A stretch of 64,000 nt of DNA, taken from positions 1,736,001-1,800,000 of the forward strand of contig CAJVGD010000005.1 in assembly GCA_910890315.1 (NCBI GenBank), written 5' to 3'. Under the pieces are notes generated by a model. It was not told the origin of the DNA. It saw nothing but the letters and a program-made list of their open reading frames with translations, and did not search any database. Shown piece after piece: positions 1-10,555 of the stretch. Source of the DNA: Serendipita indica DSM 11827 (Eukaryota > Basidiomycota > Agaricomycetes > Sebacinales > Serendipitaceae). The first letter of the stretch is position 1. Each line of letters begins with the position of its first letter. A program made the position numbers and the translations under genes.

Positions 1-71
1 CGTTCTTTCGGCTTTCTCCTGCTCCCCTCCCTTCTCTCTCTCTCTCTCCTGTGGCTGATTTAGGCTTCTAG

Positions 72-284
72 CGACGACGGCTCTGTCAAAGAAGCTTCTG
101 CAACAGGGCCTCAAGATTCCTGGGGTTCGTATTATTCACCCGCTGTCCCGAGGTGTATCTGCTGAGCGAGGTCCAATAGCGCACTAGAAACAAGGATGGC
201 CCAGCCCCTCGCAAGAAGCGACGATTGACCGATGCGGAGGAGTGGGCCCCTGATGGTGCCCTGTCCAATTCGGAAGAAGAATGA
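72..284 (+). CDS. 3' end of an unidentified gene (partial)
   Basis: Only the last two exons are in the window. A C/T-rich intron ending in CTAG at 71 precedes exon 72-128, and a 59-bp GTATTA...CTAG intron (129-187) leads to the last exon, which stops with TGA at 282-284. The encoded tail is short, hydrophilic and basic-then-acidic (APRKKRRLTDAEEW near its middle, ending SNSEEE), which resembles the C-terminus of a nuclear protein with a basic localisation signal. No domain is visible and I cannot name the family. The call rests on a clean open frame across one canonical intron. Confidence 0.5.
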
Positions 285-908
285 CCTCGTAATCTATTTT
301 GATGGACTCTGTGGCAGGCATGCACGGGTACTCTCTGCTACTGCACTCGAGCAAGAGATTCTGGTTTATAGACTTTTGTTTTCGTGTCGTCTTGTCTGTA
401 TCCTGATTTCGAACGTGGGCTGTCTTTTATTCTTGGGGCCGAGACTCGTGTAGAGCTCAGTCGAGATGGAGGGATGGATGGCGACATAATCCAGAGACTT
501 GTGAGCTGGGCAGAGGGGGACTGGTCATTTACCTCCGATGCTTACCCTGCCACCGGGACTCCCGGCAGAGGTCAACTGCGGGTGGGATTACCTAATCCAG
601 TCCTCTGAGGCTTAAGGGTGACGCGCCGAGCACCCACAGCTTGGCCTCTACCTTTGCCGTCTATTTCTTCCCAATTTCTGCCTCTGTGCAACGAATGCAA
701 GTTTCCCGTCAAAACTTATCATGTGACTACAACGCATTCGATAAATCGCCTCTAACGAGGGTGAGTGAGCTCGCCGTACACGTCGGCGACGACTGACATG
801 GCCACGCAGACGAGCGGGCCGCACTGGAAACTCTGGCAGCCTCTGCTCGTCCATACCCGTCCAGGACTCTTGCCCAACAAGGCAGCAGTCGACACCACAA
901 ACACAGCA
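285..908. other. Intergenic stretch; possible 5' exon of the NADAR gene
   Basis: No independent gene is visible between 285 and about 690. From 695 an ATG opens a short stretch (695-760) that meets a GTGAGT...CAG intron (761-809), after which the frame runs on into the NADAR gene at 909. This could be a coding 5' exon or a leader intron; the NADAR domain does not need it. Confidence 0.4.
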
Positions 909-1647
909 ATGAGCCAACCAGCGACCAAGCGTACTCGCAAGGTCCCCCAGATCCTCTTTAGTGAAGATCATGGCATTTATAGCGAGTTTGCTACTTCGTC
1001 TCCTCATCCTGTACGTCCTCTTGTCCGCCAAGTCGGTCCCCTGCTCACCCCACAAATTCTGGAACGATGCAGATCTTGTATGACGGCGCGCTCTACCCGA
1101 CTGCAGAACATCTCTTTCAAGCTCTCAAGGTATGTTCATTGTATTTCACGATCATGTGCACTCACACTTGATCAGTTTGTCGATGGCCGCCCCGATATTG
1201 CAGAATACATCAGGACGTCGTCTCCACGTCCAAGCCAGGCTCATTCTCTCGGCAAGGCCTATCAAGCCTTTGTCCGCGAGGATTGGCATATTGTCCAGAT
1301 CGCCAAGGTGGGAACCACGGAGCTTATCCGTATTTGTCCTCTAACTGACCCGGCCCTGTGTTAGATGAACGAAATCATTACGCTCAAGTTTTCTCAGCAT
1401 CCAGAGCTCGTCAAACTCCTCCTCGGCACTGGGGATGCCGAACTCGTAGAGGTGAGTTCGTGATTACATACCGTGTGCTTCAAGATTACTGACAGCGTCA
1501 TTGCAGAACTCGAATGATGCATTTTGGGGCATTGGTCCGGACAAAAAGGGCCGCAACGAATACGGCAAGGCCCTCATGCGTCTTCGTTCCAAGCTCGTCC
1601 AGATTTCGAAACGCCATCGTAGTCGCGCATCGAGCACCTCTTCTTGA
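909..1647 (+). CDS. NADAR-domain (YbiA-like) N-glycosidase
   Basis: Five exons (909-1010, 1073-1129, 1176-1307, 1365-1451, 1507-1647) give a 172-aa protein that is almost entirely one NADAR domain. Visible hallmarks are the opening 'GIYSEFATSSPHP', the 'YPTAEHLFQALK' block, 'SLGKAYQAF', 'LLLGTGDAELVE' and the closing 'DAFWGIG' with 'GRNEYGKALMRLR'. NADAR proteins hydrolyse N-glycosidic bonds; bacterial YbiA acts on riboflavin intermediates and other members remove ADP-ribose from guanine, so the substrate here is open. All introns are phase 0 and 44-65 bp. The ATG at 909 is chosen because the domain starts about 14 residues later; an upstream in-frame start at 695 through one more intron is possible. 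No signal peptide, so probably cytosolic. Confidence 0.88.
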
Positions 1648-1968
1648 CCAAAAAAAATTCAAAAAGGGTTTTTGACTCTTGAGTTTGTACCATTCATAGT
1701 GTGAAATCGACTCGTCTCGACCCCGAGCCATAAGTGGCTGTGAGCACCTTTTGATTCTTTGAACTGTGCGTTGTCGTGACCCGCGGGAAAAAGAGGCCGA
1801 CGAGACGCTTTGTGGAGGTGAAGAAGGGAGTGAACGACGCTGAAGCTGAAGATTCCAGGTCAGCAATTGCGTGTCTGCATCCTTGCGGCCAGCTGGCTTG
1901 GCCTGCAGCAGATTGACATCATTGGACTTTGAACAGTGCAGAGAAGTAAAGATACAAAGTTTAGAGAA

Positions 1969-2850
1969 ATGAGTAATCCAGTCAAGAGACTCGGCTGCTT
2001 CAAATGTGGCACGCGTACGCCTTTTCTTGTTGGGGTCAGCTCCTCATTCGAGACTAACCCTACATTCCTGCCTCTTTTATCTTGCTCTTGACGGTCAGTT
2101 GGACATACCGCCGACGCATGCACGCAGCCGCGGCTTTGCTTCAACTGCCGCAAACCCGGCCACGAAAGCTCTGCGTGTCCTGAACCACGAAGTGTTGCTG
2201 GAAAACAGTGCTATGGGTGTGGTGGGATCGGTCATGTCCAAGTACGCAACCCCCGCCCATTCTCCATTCCCTTCTCCCATTCTGACAGATTTTACCAGTC
2301 GGATTGTCCGAGTCTGAGGAATGCAAGTGCAAAATCTGGGCATACGACGCAGAAATGTCATGTACGTTTGGATCATATCTGCGAGTACTGGATGATGTTG
2401 TGATGCGGTTGGTAGAGTTGTGGTCGTGCGGGGCACCTCGCGCGGTTTTGTCCCTCTGTACATGTTCCTGGGAGTGCAGGGTTTGGAAGAGGTGTACCCT
2501 CTCGTCCAGCACGCACGCCGCAAGCAGGAACGGCTCCCGTCAAGTGCTGGCGGTGTGGCGAGTTGAACCACTATTCTAGGTTTGCATTTCTCTTGATCTT
2601 TGTTGTGCTGGTGATGATATGTGGTGTAGGGATTGCATGGCACCTGCTGGTACAGTTGTCGAAGGGCAGCAAGGCGTGGGTGGCAAGAGTGTCAATGATG
2701 CGCATGATGGGCCTGTCAACGGAACGTCAAAGCCTAAAGTGTGCTACAAGTGTCACAAGGAGGGACATGTGAGTACCGTCTTGGGTTTCGACTCTGGCTA
2801 ATCCCACATCGTAGATTGCCCGCAATTGTCCGTTGTTGGCAGATGGATAG
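1969..2850 (+). CDS. GIS2: CCHC zinc-knuckle nucleic-acid-binding protein (CNBP/Gis2-like)
   Basis: Six exons (1969-2014, 2099-2241, 2299-2361, 2416-2579, 2630-2768, 2815-2850) encode about 196 aa with six CX2CX4HX4C knuckles, for example CFKCGTLGHTADAC, CFNCRKPGHESSAC, CYGCGGIGHVQSDC and CYKCHKEGHIARNC. Introns repeatedly fall inside or next to knuckles. A Gly/Pro/Arg-rich spacer separates knuckles 4 and 5, and a longer linker separates 5 and 6. Yeast Gis2 and animal CNBP bind mRNA and G-rich single strands and act in translation and RNA granules; that role is inferred by family. The gene ends only 175 bp from the convergent small membrane-protein gene. Confidence 0.9.
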
Positions 2851-3025
2851 TGCACTCGTTTACTCAAAGCATGGCCATTGGTGAAACGACGTTCTTGGTT
2901 GCTTACTAGTATGAATAGAGCGAGACTCATTCCCAAAGCATGGTAGAAAGCTATCATTCTTGATTCAGGAATGGAATAGGTAAAATTTTATACAGTAGGA
3001 ATCGCAGCGTTGGATTTCCAGCCGC

Positions 3026-3649
3026 TCAATCACGCTTTTCAGGATTGGGAGAAGCGTCGCGCGAAGGACGCTCTCGTCGTTGCTCATGGATCATCTGTAC
3101 AAAGAGGTGAGATCCGTTACATACTAGATGGGAGGAGACGTACCCTTGTCAACGAGTCGATGCTGTCACGGAGGGAGTGGAGGCCACTCTCGGTGGCGGA
3201 GAGCATCTACAAGAAAGTACGTCAGCGTGGCTCTTTTACGACATGCATCTGCGACATACCGTTTCACGTGCGTTGATCAACTCCTCTCGAAAGGCATCCT
3301 CACGCTCACGCTGGATCCTCTCTTGCTCCTTTTCGCTTCTCAGCTTCCACAACGGCTCGGGCTCTGGTCTGCTATTCGCAGCGGCTGCTGGATCTGATAG
3401 AGGGTTTGCGCTCCCGCTAGACTGGTATTGGTAAGACCTCGACTCGGGCTCGGGATCCCCACGCAGCTCGCGCTTACGGCGCGCATTTGTACACCAAAAG
3501 CCACCTTCACGCTCCTTTTTGGCAGAGTGATGTTGCCACCATGCCATGGCGACTCCACCTAGGAAGAACCACCAGAGACGAGAGGGGCCAGGTCGACGCC
3601 AATAAGGGGCTGGGCCGCTGTATCCATGCCAGCTTGTGCCGTGGTGCAT
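3026..3649 (-). CDS. Small single-pass membrane protein, unknown function
   Basis: Three exons on the minus strand (3649-3260, 3206-3144, 3094-3026) encode about 173 aa. A His/Trp/Pro-rich start (MHHGTSWHGYSGPAPYWRRP) leads into one hydrophobic segment (about residues 24-38, LWWFFLGGVAMAWW), then a charged Glu/Arg-rich region that is probably helical, and a short tail. There is no cleavable signal peptide, so a membrane anchor with a cytosolic or matrix tail is likely. I do not recognise a named family. Both introns are canonical and the frame is kept across them, which supports a real gene. Confidence 0.7.
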
Positions 3650-4529
3650 TATCTAATTGTCGAGGTTGAATGAGATTGGAGAGTGGATATCGGTTGATTC
3701 CTAAGTCTTGGTGGATGGATGGGGTCAGGACGGTGGGAGGATGCGCTTTTTTATAGACGGATGGATGGAGATGCGCAGTAGTGCCGAAGAGAGACGTGCG
3801 CAGAAATGTACAAAGCCCAGGCCGAGTCGAGTCGTCATCCACCGACTCGGGCATTGGCCATGCAAGCCCTCGGCACCGGACAGGCGGCAATCCGCAGACA
3901 ATTGTCAAAAATATAGATTCATCGGAAGATACGCGCGGAGGATCTCCAGCTGCTGCGACGGTTCAGACAGACGTGTGTGGTCGGCACAAACCTGAACTCT
4001 GACCTAATCATGGACGACATTCTCTTTCTGATAACCAGGTCGATCTTTGCAAAGAATTTATATCAGAAACAGTCATATTTGCATTTGAGGACGGTTACAA
4101 CGCAGATTTGCTCCACCTCTTCTCAACAACAGATATGAGCCGCAAGACTGGACTCTGTCTCGATCAAATCTTAAATTCAATGCATTCTGGGACGCGCAAA
4201 GCGGACTTTGTGCGTGATTCGCTACATCCCAATTCGAGTATTAAACTGGCTAGGAGGGACAACAATCCTTGCGTTACATGACCACTCAAGGACCTTGATC
4301 TCAGCTCTGTGAGAGCGCTGTCTGTCCTTGCCTGGCAAATCTGACACAACGTATGTATTAGATGTCATATTACTGTGGGGAATTCTGACCCAAGTCAGAC
4401 TCCATTCGTCAATATTCAACGCCCCAGTCTCGCTTTCCACAGAGTGACTCAGGATCAGAAGCCGACCAGGCTCCAGGCACACGACCTTATATACCAGCTG
4501 GTATCATCAACGAGAAAGGTGCCGTCCAC
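3650..4529. other. Gene-poor stretch before the retroelement relic
   Basis: No gene is supported. The stretch holds the promoter of the minus-strand membrane protein and a few imperfect TGGA/GGAT tracts near 3710-3770. Its right part may belong to the retroelement relic that becomes recognisable at 4530; I see no terminal repeat that would fix its border. Confidence 0.4.
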
Positions 4530-7100
4530 ATGCATTCCAAGCCCGAAGGACAGCACCCGGCGAGCAAGGCCAATCCCTTCCAACTCCTGCTGGGCGGAAA
4601 CGCCAATAACAACATCCGTCCCAAAATCTACCGCCCCGATGACCCTCGCAAGATCGTCACGACGTTCAATGTGGTCCGGTTAGAGCAAATATTGCGAATG
4701 TATGGCCTCTTGGACGCAAGGAACAAGGAGAACCTAGAGTTTTTACGGAATGGATTTCCGCTTGGTATTGCCAGTGGATGGACACTCCCCAAGCGAATCA
4801 TCCATCACAACCACGGTTCAGCCCTTCGGCACCCGGAAGCCATCATCAAGGACATCAAGAAGGAAGAAGCGGCTGGACGCTACTCGCGGGCGTATGAACC
4901 TGATGAGCTCGAAAGGATCATCGGACCTTACTTCTCCGCTCCCATGGGTGTAGTCGACAAAGACAAGTGGAACCCAAACGGGGAGAAGCGAGTCATTCAC
5001 GACGATAGCTTTCCATTCAAAGGGCACGAAAGAGCGCTCAACACTCATTGCATATCACAAAGCGACCAATATTCGTCAACCGGCTTCAAGTTAATGTGCG
5101 ACTTCATCCTCAACGCTCCCCCTGGATCCAAAGCCTGTGTGTTCGACGGCAAGTCTGCGTACCGCATGTGTCCGCTACGAAGAGAGGACCAGCATCTCAC
5201 ATGCATCTATTGGGACGGCAAAGTTCGCGTCGACCGCGCACCGCATTTTGGAGGTACGCACGTTCGAGTATAGTATCTCCATTAACTGCTGGTTAGGTGT
5301 TAATGCCGGTGTTCCCCATGGAAGAATGGCGGATATGTTGCACCAGATACTCAAAGCGAAATGGCCACATCTCATCCCGGCAAAATGGCAAGACGATCAC
5401 GTCATTATCCAAACCCCAGTCAAAACCACTGGATGGGCCAACTGGTTGGGCATAGGCAGTCACGATGGGATGACCATTTCTCTAGGGGACATCAAGCGTC
5501 TCTTGAAAGAAATTGGCTATCCGACAAAGGATGAAAAGGATCAAGAATTCTCGGACCATTTCACCTATGTCGGCTTCGATTGGGATATGCCCAACCGCAG
5601 CGTCACGCTCACGGACAAGGCAAAGAAGAGCTACCTCGAGCGAGTTGAGAGACTCTTGGCCGAAAAGACAGCATCCCTTGAGCAGATTAACGAACTGCGG
5701 GGACAGTTGATCTGGTGCTGCTCGGTCATCATCGACGGCAAGGGCTACACGCGCTCCTTTGTCAAGGAACTGGAAATTCGTAAAGGCATCCCGCAAACAA
5801 GGCAGATAAGACTCGAAGAACGAACGATCATAGACTTGCAGTGGTGGAGGTCCGCTTTACAAGACTGTACCCCTCGCATTTTACAGTTTCAGAAGCCAAT
5901 TTCGGACAAGTGGAACGTCTATGTGGATGCCAGTGGATGGGGATGTGGCGTTGTAATCAATGGCTGCTGGGACAGGTGGCAGTTGCGAGATGGATGGGAA
6001 ACAAATGGTCGAAATATCGCATGGGCTGAGGGAGTAGCAATTCAGCTTGGTATTCATATCCTCTTTCGACATTATGATCTGTCGCCTGGCACCCACGTCA
6101 AGATCTTTTCCGACAACCAGGGATTCACAGGAGGATATAACAAAGGAAATTCACGGAATATATTCCAAAACGACGTAATCGTGGATATTCGACGAATGTT
6201 GAAGGAAAGAGGGTGCGAATTGACGTTGGAGTATATCCACACCTCACAGAATCCGGCCGACAAGCCATCTCGTGGAATGGACGCAGCGTATGGCACCAGG
6301 CAGTCATGGTCGAAAGACCCATTGCCTTCGAACCTGCAGGGTATTTTTAGATCAAAAGGTTTGTATGCATATCACTTGTCACTTGTACTCATGCGACTAT
6401 AGAAATCCCAGTCAAGGAACCTGTTGTAGGACAAGGCCTCCCACCTCCTTTGGCCCCGACCAAGTTGCATAATATCACCAAGGTGGAGTCGGAGCCTACC
6501 ACGAGACCTGTCAAGTCGACGGGTCCTACATCCACTAAGACCAAAGCTGACGACATCCAACCCGAGTCCAGCTCGAGAAAGCGTATGGCTCCTTCTCCAA
6601 ACACTGAGAAAAAGTGTGAACCCCCGGCTCTCATGCTGGACTTCTGCCCTTCGTCTCCACATGTCAAGGGGAGAAAAGCCATTACCAACGGGACTAGTAG
6701 CAATGCGACGAGGACTGGGACCATCGGTAAGAAGGACCCATCGCCTGGTTCAAACCCACAAGCTTCAGCTGCTACCAGCACAAAGAAGATTGGTACTCCG
6801 TCGTTGATGCTGGACTTTGGGGTACCATTATCCGACGCGAAACCAGCTGCAGCTGCGAGACCAAGCCATGAGGGACGCAGGACGTTTGGAGGACAGGGGG
6901 TGCATCAAGCCCTCGAACGGCACCAAAGGCTGCCTCTGGAGCTGCAGAGTCGAATCTACCACCAAGCAAGTATGCCAGCGCTAATGCGACGTCGGTTCGC
7001 CATTTATCCAGTAACTCCCCGGCAAATAGTTGCCATGCGAGATCATTGGCATTTGAAGCCATTGTACCGCTTGTCCGAGGAGCCCTCAACCCCCAAGTAG
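4530..7100 (+). mobile_element. Reverse transcriptase/RNase H retroelement relic (DIRS-like)
   Basis: The left two thirds (about 4530-6400) encode a reverse transcriptase followed by an RNase H region in the order typical of DIRS-like (tyrosine-recombinase) retroelements. The RT core shows a 'FDGKSAYRMCPL' type block and a 'WQDDHVI' catalytic-type motif. The RNase H part shows 'VYVDASGWG' and 'FSDNQGF'. A Ser/Pro/Lys-rich reading frame follows at 6450-7100, with two short LMLDF repeats. No gag, recombinase, integrase or terminal repeat was seen, so the copy looks incomplete. The coding stretch uses more than one reading frame (about one change) and is otherwise rather open, which suggests a fairly young fossil. 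The DIRS assignment is tentative. Confidence 0.65.
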
Positions 7101-7478
7101 GCGCGGGGCAGCAGTCGGTCAGGAAAGAGACCACAACCACCACCACCAACAGACCAAGAGAATCCTCAGGTGTTTCCAATATCAGAAGGGGTAGTCCAAA
7201 TGGTGCTCGAGCTCACCAGGTTGAGCCCAAGCCACCACGGCTGAGTTTGTGGGTCGCGTAAAGCGGAACTTGTTTGTAGAAACCGAGATTGAATGATTAT
7301 TTTCCCTTTTCGACGGAATGGATTCTTGGACCAATTCTGGGCCCCAATGACGTCGATTCTTCGGAAGCGCATAAAGAGCGCGGAGACGCAGGCTGACTCA
7401 AAGCTCACTTGACCACCAAAGCCTGACCTCCTTGATCCACAACCACATCATCCAAGCCAACCAATCTTATACTTAAAC

Positions 7479-8086
7479 ATGACAAAGTCGCTCACCAAGC
7501 TCATCTACAAGCCCGATTCGCAATCCACCGACGAATACATCATGTTCGTCAATGCAGACGAGGTGAGTCGGCGCCGAGAGCAGCAGCCACAGAGAGTCTG
7601 ATAGCGAGATCAGTACAGGAAGTACTCGAGCGGAGGTGCGTAGTCTTTTATATTCCTAGACTCAATGGACTGACAAGCGCGTAGATTCATCGTACGTACC
7701 CAGCGCCCCGTTGGATGCAGATAAGGTCTGATCCTGGAATAGCGTACCAATCGTCGAAGTCGTAGACTGTATGTCGCTTCTGCGGGGCTGGTGATGGCGT
7801 TCTGATGTGCATCATTCCAGCCTACGACGTCTTCTTCTCCACACAGGGCAACCAGGGCAAGCTCGGAAAGGCGTCGAACCAGCAGCTCGAGTCCGTGTTC
7901 AACACCAAGAATGAGGACAGAATCGCAGAGTTTATGCTCAAGAATGGCGTTATGCAGCACAGCGAGAGGATTGGTGCACACGACACCGCGCATCTGAACA
8001 TGGCCCGGTACGTATCCTTTACCTCTCAATCACTTGGTATCCTGATCGCCTTGTTTAGCGGCACTGGCAGTGTGGACACTCGATGA
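7479..8086 (+). CDS. RTC3: SBDS-domain protein of the Rtc3 family
   Basis: Six exons (7479-7562, 7614-7635, 7685-7691, 7743-7768, 7821-8007, 8059-8086) give a 117-aa single-domain protein. The third exon is only 7 nt, but it is needed to rebuild the conserved block 'EYRKYSSGDSSVPIVEVVDS' that links the first strands to 'YDVFFSTQGNQGKLGKAS'. The N-terminal 'KLIYKPDSQSTDEYIMFVN' is also typical. Rtc3-like proteins are short relatives of the Shwachman-Bodian-Diamond protein N-terminal domain and are proposed to act in RNA metabolism; the exact job is unknown. The gene ends 159 bp from the convergent eIF3m gene. Confidence 0.88.
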
Positions 8087-8245
8087 ACGATCTCTTGATT
8101 CTTTGACGCAGTTGTGTGTAGCAGCATCCAAGTCGTAACACAGAAGCTTTACAAACCATACATCAGAATTGAGTATCTCAATCCAGAGAAGATCCTGGTA
8201 GCGAAAATGTAACATCTCTATGCTCTAGGATCAGAGCGTACGATA

Positions 8246-9964
8246 TCAGGCTGCTACGGGCTGTACGCCGTTTACTTGCGGTCCACCAGCAGCACCAGCG
8301 CCAGCACTCTTCTTTCGTGCAGCACTCACAACACTGAGCACGCCTAAGATGGCCTCTTTCCACTTTTCCAGTTTATCTTCGAGCACTTCCCAATCTCCTG
8401 GTGTAAACTGCCGTGTCGTGCTTCGGATTACGACAAACGTCTGCGCTGGCTGGTTTAGCTTGCCCAAGACAAGTTTGGCGCGAATTGCTAATATGGAGCT
8501 CTTAGCTTTCAGGATGAGGCAGAAGTAAAAACACATGCCTTGAATTACCCAGCTCTCAACTTCGGATTCGCCCACATCCAGCGCTCTTGCAATCTCTGCA
8601 TACGAGATTTCTTTGCCAATATTATTCGACGCCAGCGCCGTGAGCGAAACGAGTCGGACTTTGCGTTCCACAGCATTTTTATCCAACCCTATACGAATAG
8701 GTTATCATAGCAATACCTCATTGATTAACCCTGCTCACCAGCGGTTGATAGCTCGGCTTCGTGGCTCTCGAGCCATGCCTTCCATTCAGCGAGTCCGCCA
8801 CGGAGAAAGACTTTGACAAGTTTGAACAGAGGATGATCGCGGACCATCGTAATGTTTGGTAGAGCGAGAATGGGTTCAAAACTGAAGACAGAAGCAAGCC
8901 GGAGACCGTCAGTGATGGCTTCTACAATGGCCTTGGTAGCGTTTGGCGAGTTTGAGGGAAGAAGTTGGGCGCGCAGGATTAGATAGGGATATGCTTTGAC
9001 TCTACAGGTGCAAATCAACGCGGTTTCTTTGTTCACACGAGATGAGGACGTGAACGTACGGTTGAGATGCCTTTACAAGTGCGTCGGCGATGTCTTTGCA
9101 GAACTGGGCACGCTCTTCGGTATCAATTTCCCATTCTTCTAGCCACTTGTCCACCTCGGCTTTATGCAAATGGAGTACATCCAGCTCCTCGTTGTCACTC
9201 GCGAGTTTGAGGAGCTCGGAGAATGTGCGAGGTCGCAGAGGTGACGAGTGAGGTAGGGCATTGAATATGTTGGACAGTCTATGTAATGTTAGATGAAAGA
9301 TGATAGCCATGGTAATGGGCTTACAGTCGATATTTGATGGTGGATGATCGATGGGCAGAGCAAATGCTCTTTGTTAGACTACTCAGCGGAGCACTTGGAT
9401 CTGGATATGAATCGAGTACATGTGCCACCAAGAGGTTGAAGAAGCCCTCGACCTCTAGACACAAGTGTCAGCCGCCGCTGCTAATTGCTTCTCCCATGGA
9501 TCTAGTCTGAACAGAACCATACCTTTGTCTGTTCCCTCTCCAAGTCCACTCACGCGGCCGACGACAAGGTCGAGAACAGCTTTTCGTCGTCCTGCATCCT
9601 CTTCAAACGTCTTTTTGCTCTCATCTGGAAGCAGCGCCGTCACGAATGGTTTGACAAACGCCGCACGTTCTTCTTCGCTCAACGGCCGTGCAAGGTAATC
9701 TGCGAGCTCTTGGATCTTTTCCACATGGACCGCCCATCAAGAGAGACCAAAATGATTTCCAACAAACCACACGATAATACCATGTATATTTGTCGTTGAA
9801 AATCGGTTTGGTCGGTCGAGGAGACCCATGTAATATGGAAAAGGAGAGCAAGGAACACGATGAGCCTTTTACAATGCATGTAGATGGGAAACTGTACACC
9901 GTACATGTTCATCAAATGTCCCTTCCGAGTAGAGCGCTATCAAGTCCCCCGTACGGCCCGACAT
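8246..9964 (-). CDS. eIF3m: Translation initiation factor eIF3 subunit M (PCI domain)
   Basis: Seven minus-strand exons (9964-9905, 9715-9523, 9454-9325, 9278-9060, 9001-8739, 8688-8539, 8487-8246) encode 418 aa, the usual length. The short first exon carries the family hallmark EGTFDEH and joins in phase to IQELADYLARPLSEEERAAF. The C-terminal half is a PCI/winged-helix domain (ISYAEIARALDVGESEVESW, then AIRAKLVLGKLNQ). eIF3m is part of the eIF3 complex that recruits the 40S subunit. Two oddities: intron 1 is about 189 nt, three to four times its neighbours, and intron 6 (8538-8488) begins with GC instead of GT and is 51 nt without a stop, so retention would insert 17 residues. Confidence 0.93.
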
Positions 9965-10555
9965 GGCTCGCGATGGGTTTTAAGGTTGGCAGCAAGAATG
10001 CGAATGTGAGTGGCGAGAACTAAAAAGGGGCCATATGTGCGTGTATAATGATTTTAAATGCCTTATAGAAAGAAAACTATTCGATTGGAACTTAGCAAAA
10101 AGTAGACGACAGTACATTTCTCTGTATTTGCGATGCATAGAGACCAGCCCCGCCACCACCGCCGTCATACCTCGGATTGTAGGATATAGAAGAACTGAAG
10201 ACAGGCTAAGCGGACAAAGTGGTGGCGACGGTCGGATGTCAGGGGATACATTTGTCGTTGCTCGGACAGTACGATCGATGCGAGCGGCAGGGGGAGGGTG
10301 TCGTGAATTGGATCAGAGGGTAATGTAAAGGGGAAAGTAGAGTTTCAACAAAGAATATCGTGAATAACTTAGGGTCAAGAGGGCGGCCCAAGGAGAAGGA
10401 GCGAGAGAAGCCCACTAAAGATGAGAATTATACCGCGAGTAGAGAGATGAAAATGCGCCCAAGCTATGGACGATAATGTTGAACAGTGGTATGGCGGCGC
10501 GCGGCGACGGCACCTTTGACAGGGAGAGTTGGTGGAACAAGCTGCAGATAACCGT
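9965..10555. other. Intergenic: eIF3m promoter and RGS 3' region
   Basis: Nothing gene-like is supported in these 591 bp. Open stretches here have no homology I recognise and poor coding character. The left side is the eIF3m 5' flank and the right side the 3' end of the RGS gene. Confidence 0.5.

Noticed and set aside
1-60. C/T-rich run taken at first for a microsatellite
   Set aside because: It is the polypyrimidine part of an intron ending at 71.
3708-3995. Plus-strand frame of 95 codons in the 5' flank of the small membrane protein
   Set aside because: Low-complexity start made of GGAT repeats, no recognisable features, no intron support.
10035-10328. 97-codon plus-strand frame between eIF3m and RGS
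   Set aside because: Composition is not coding-like and there is no homology or splice support.
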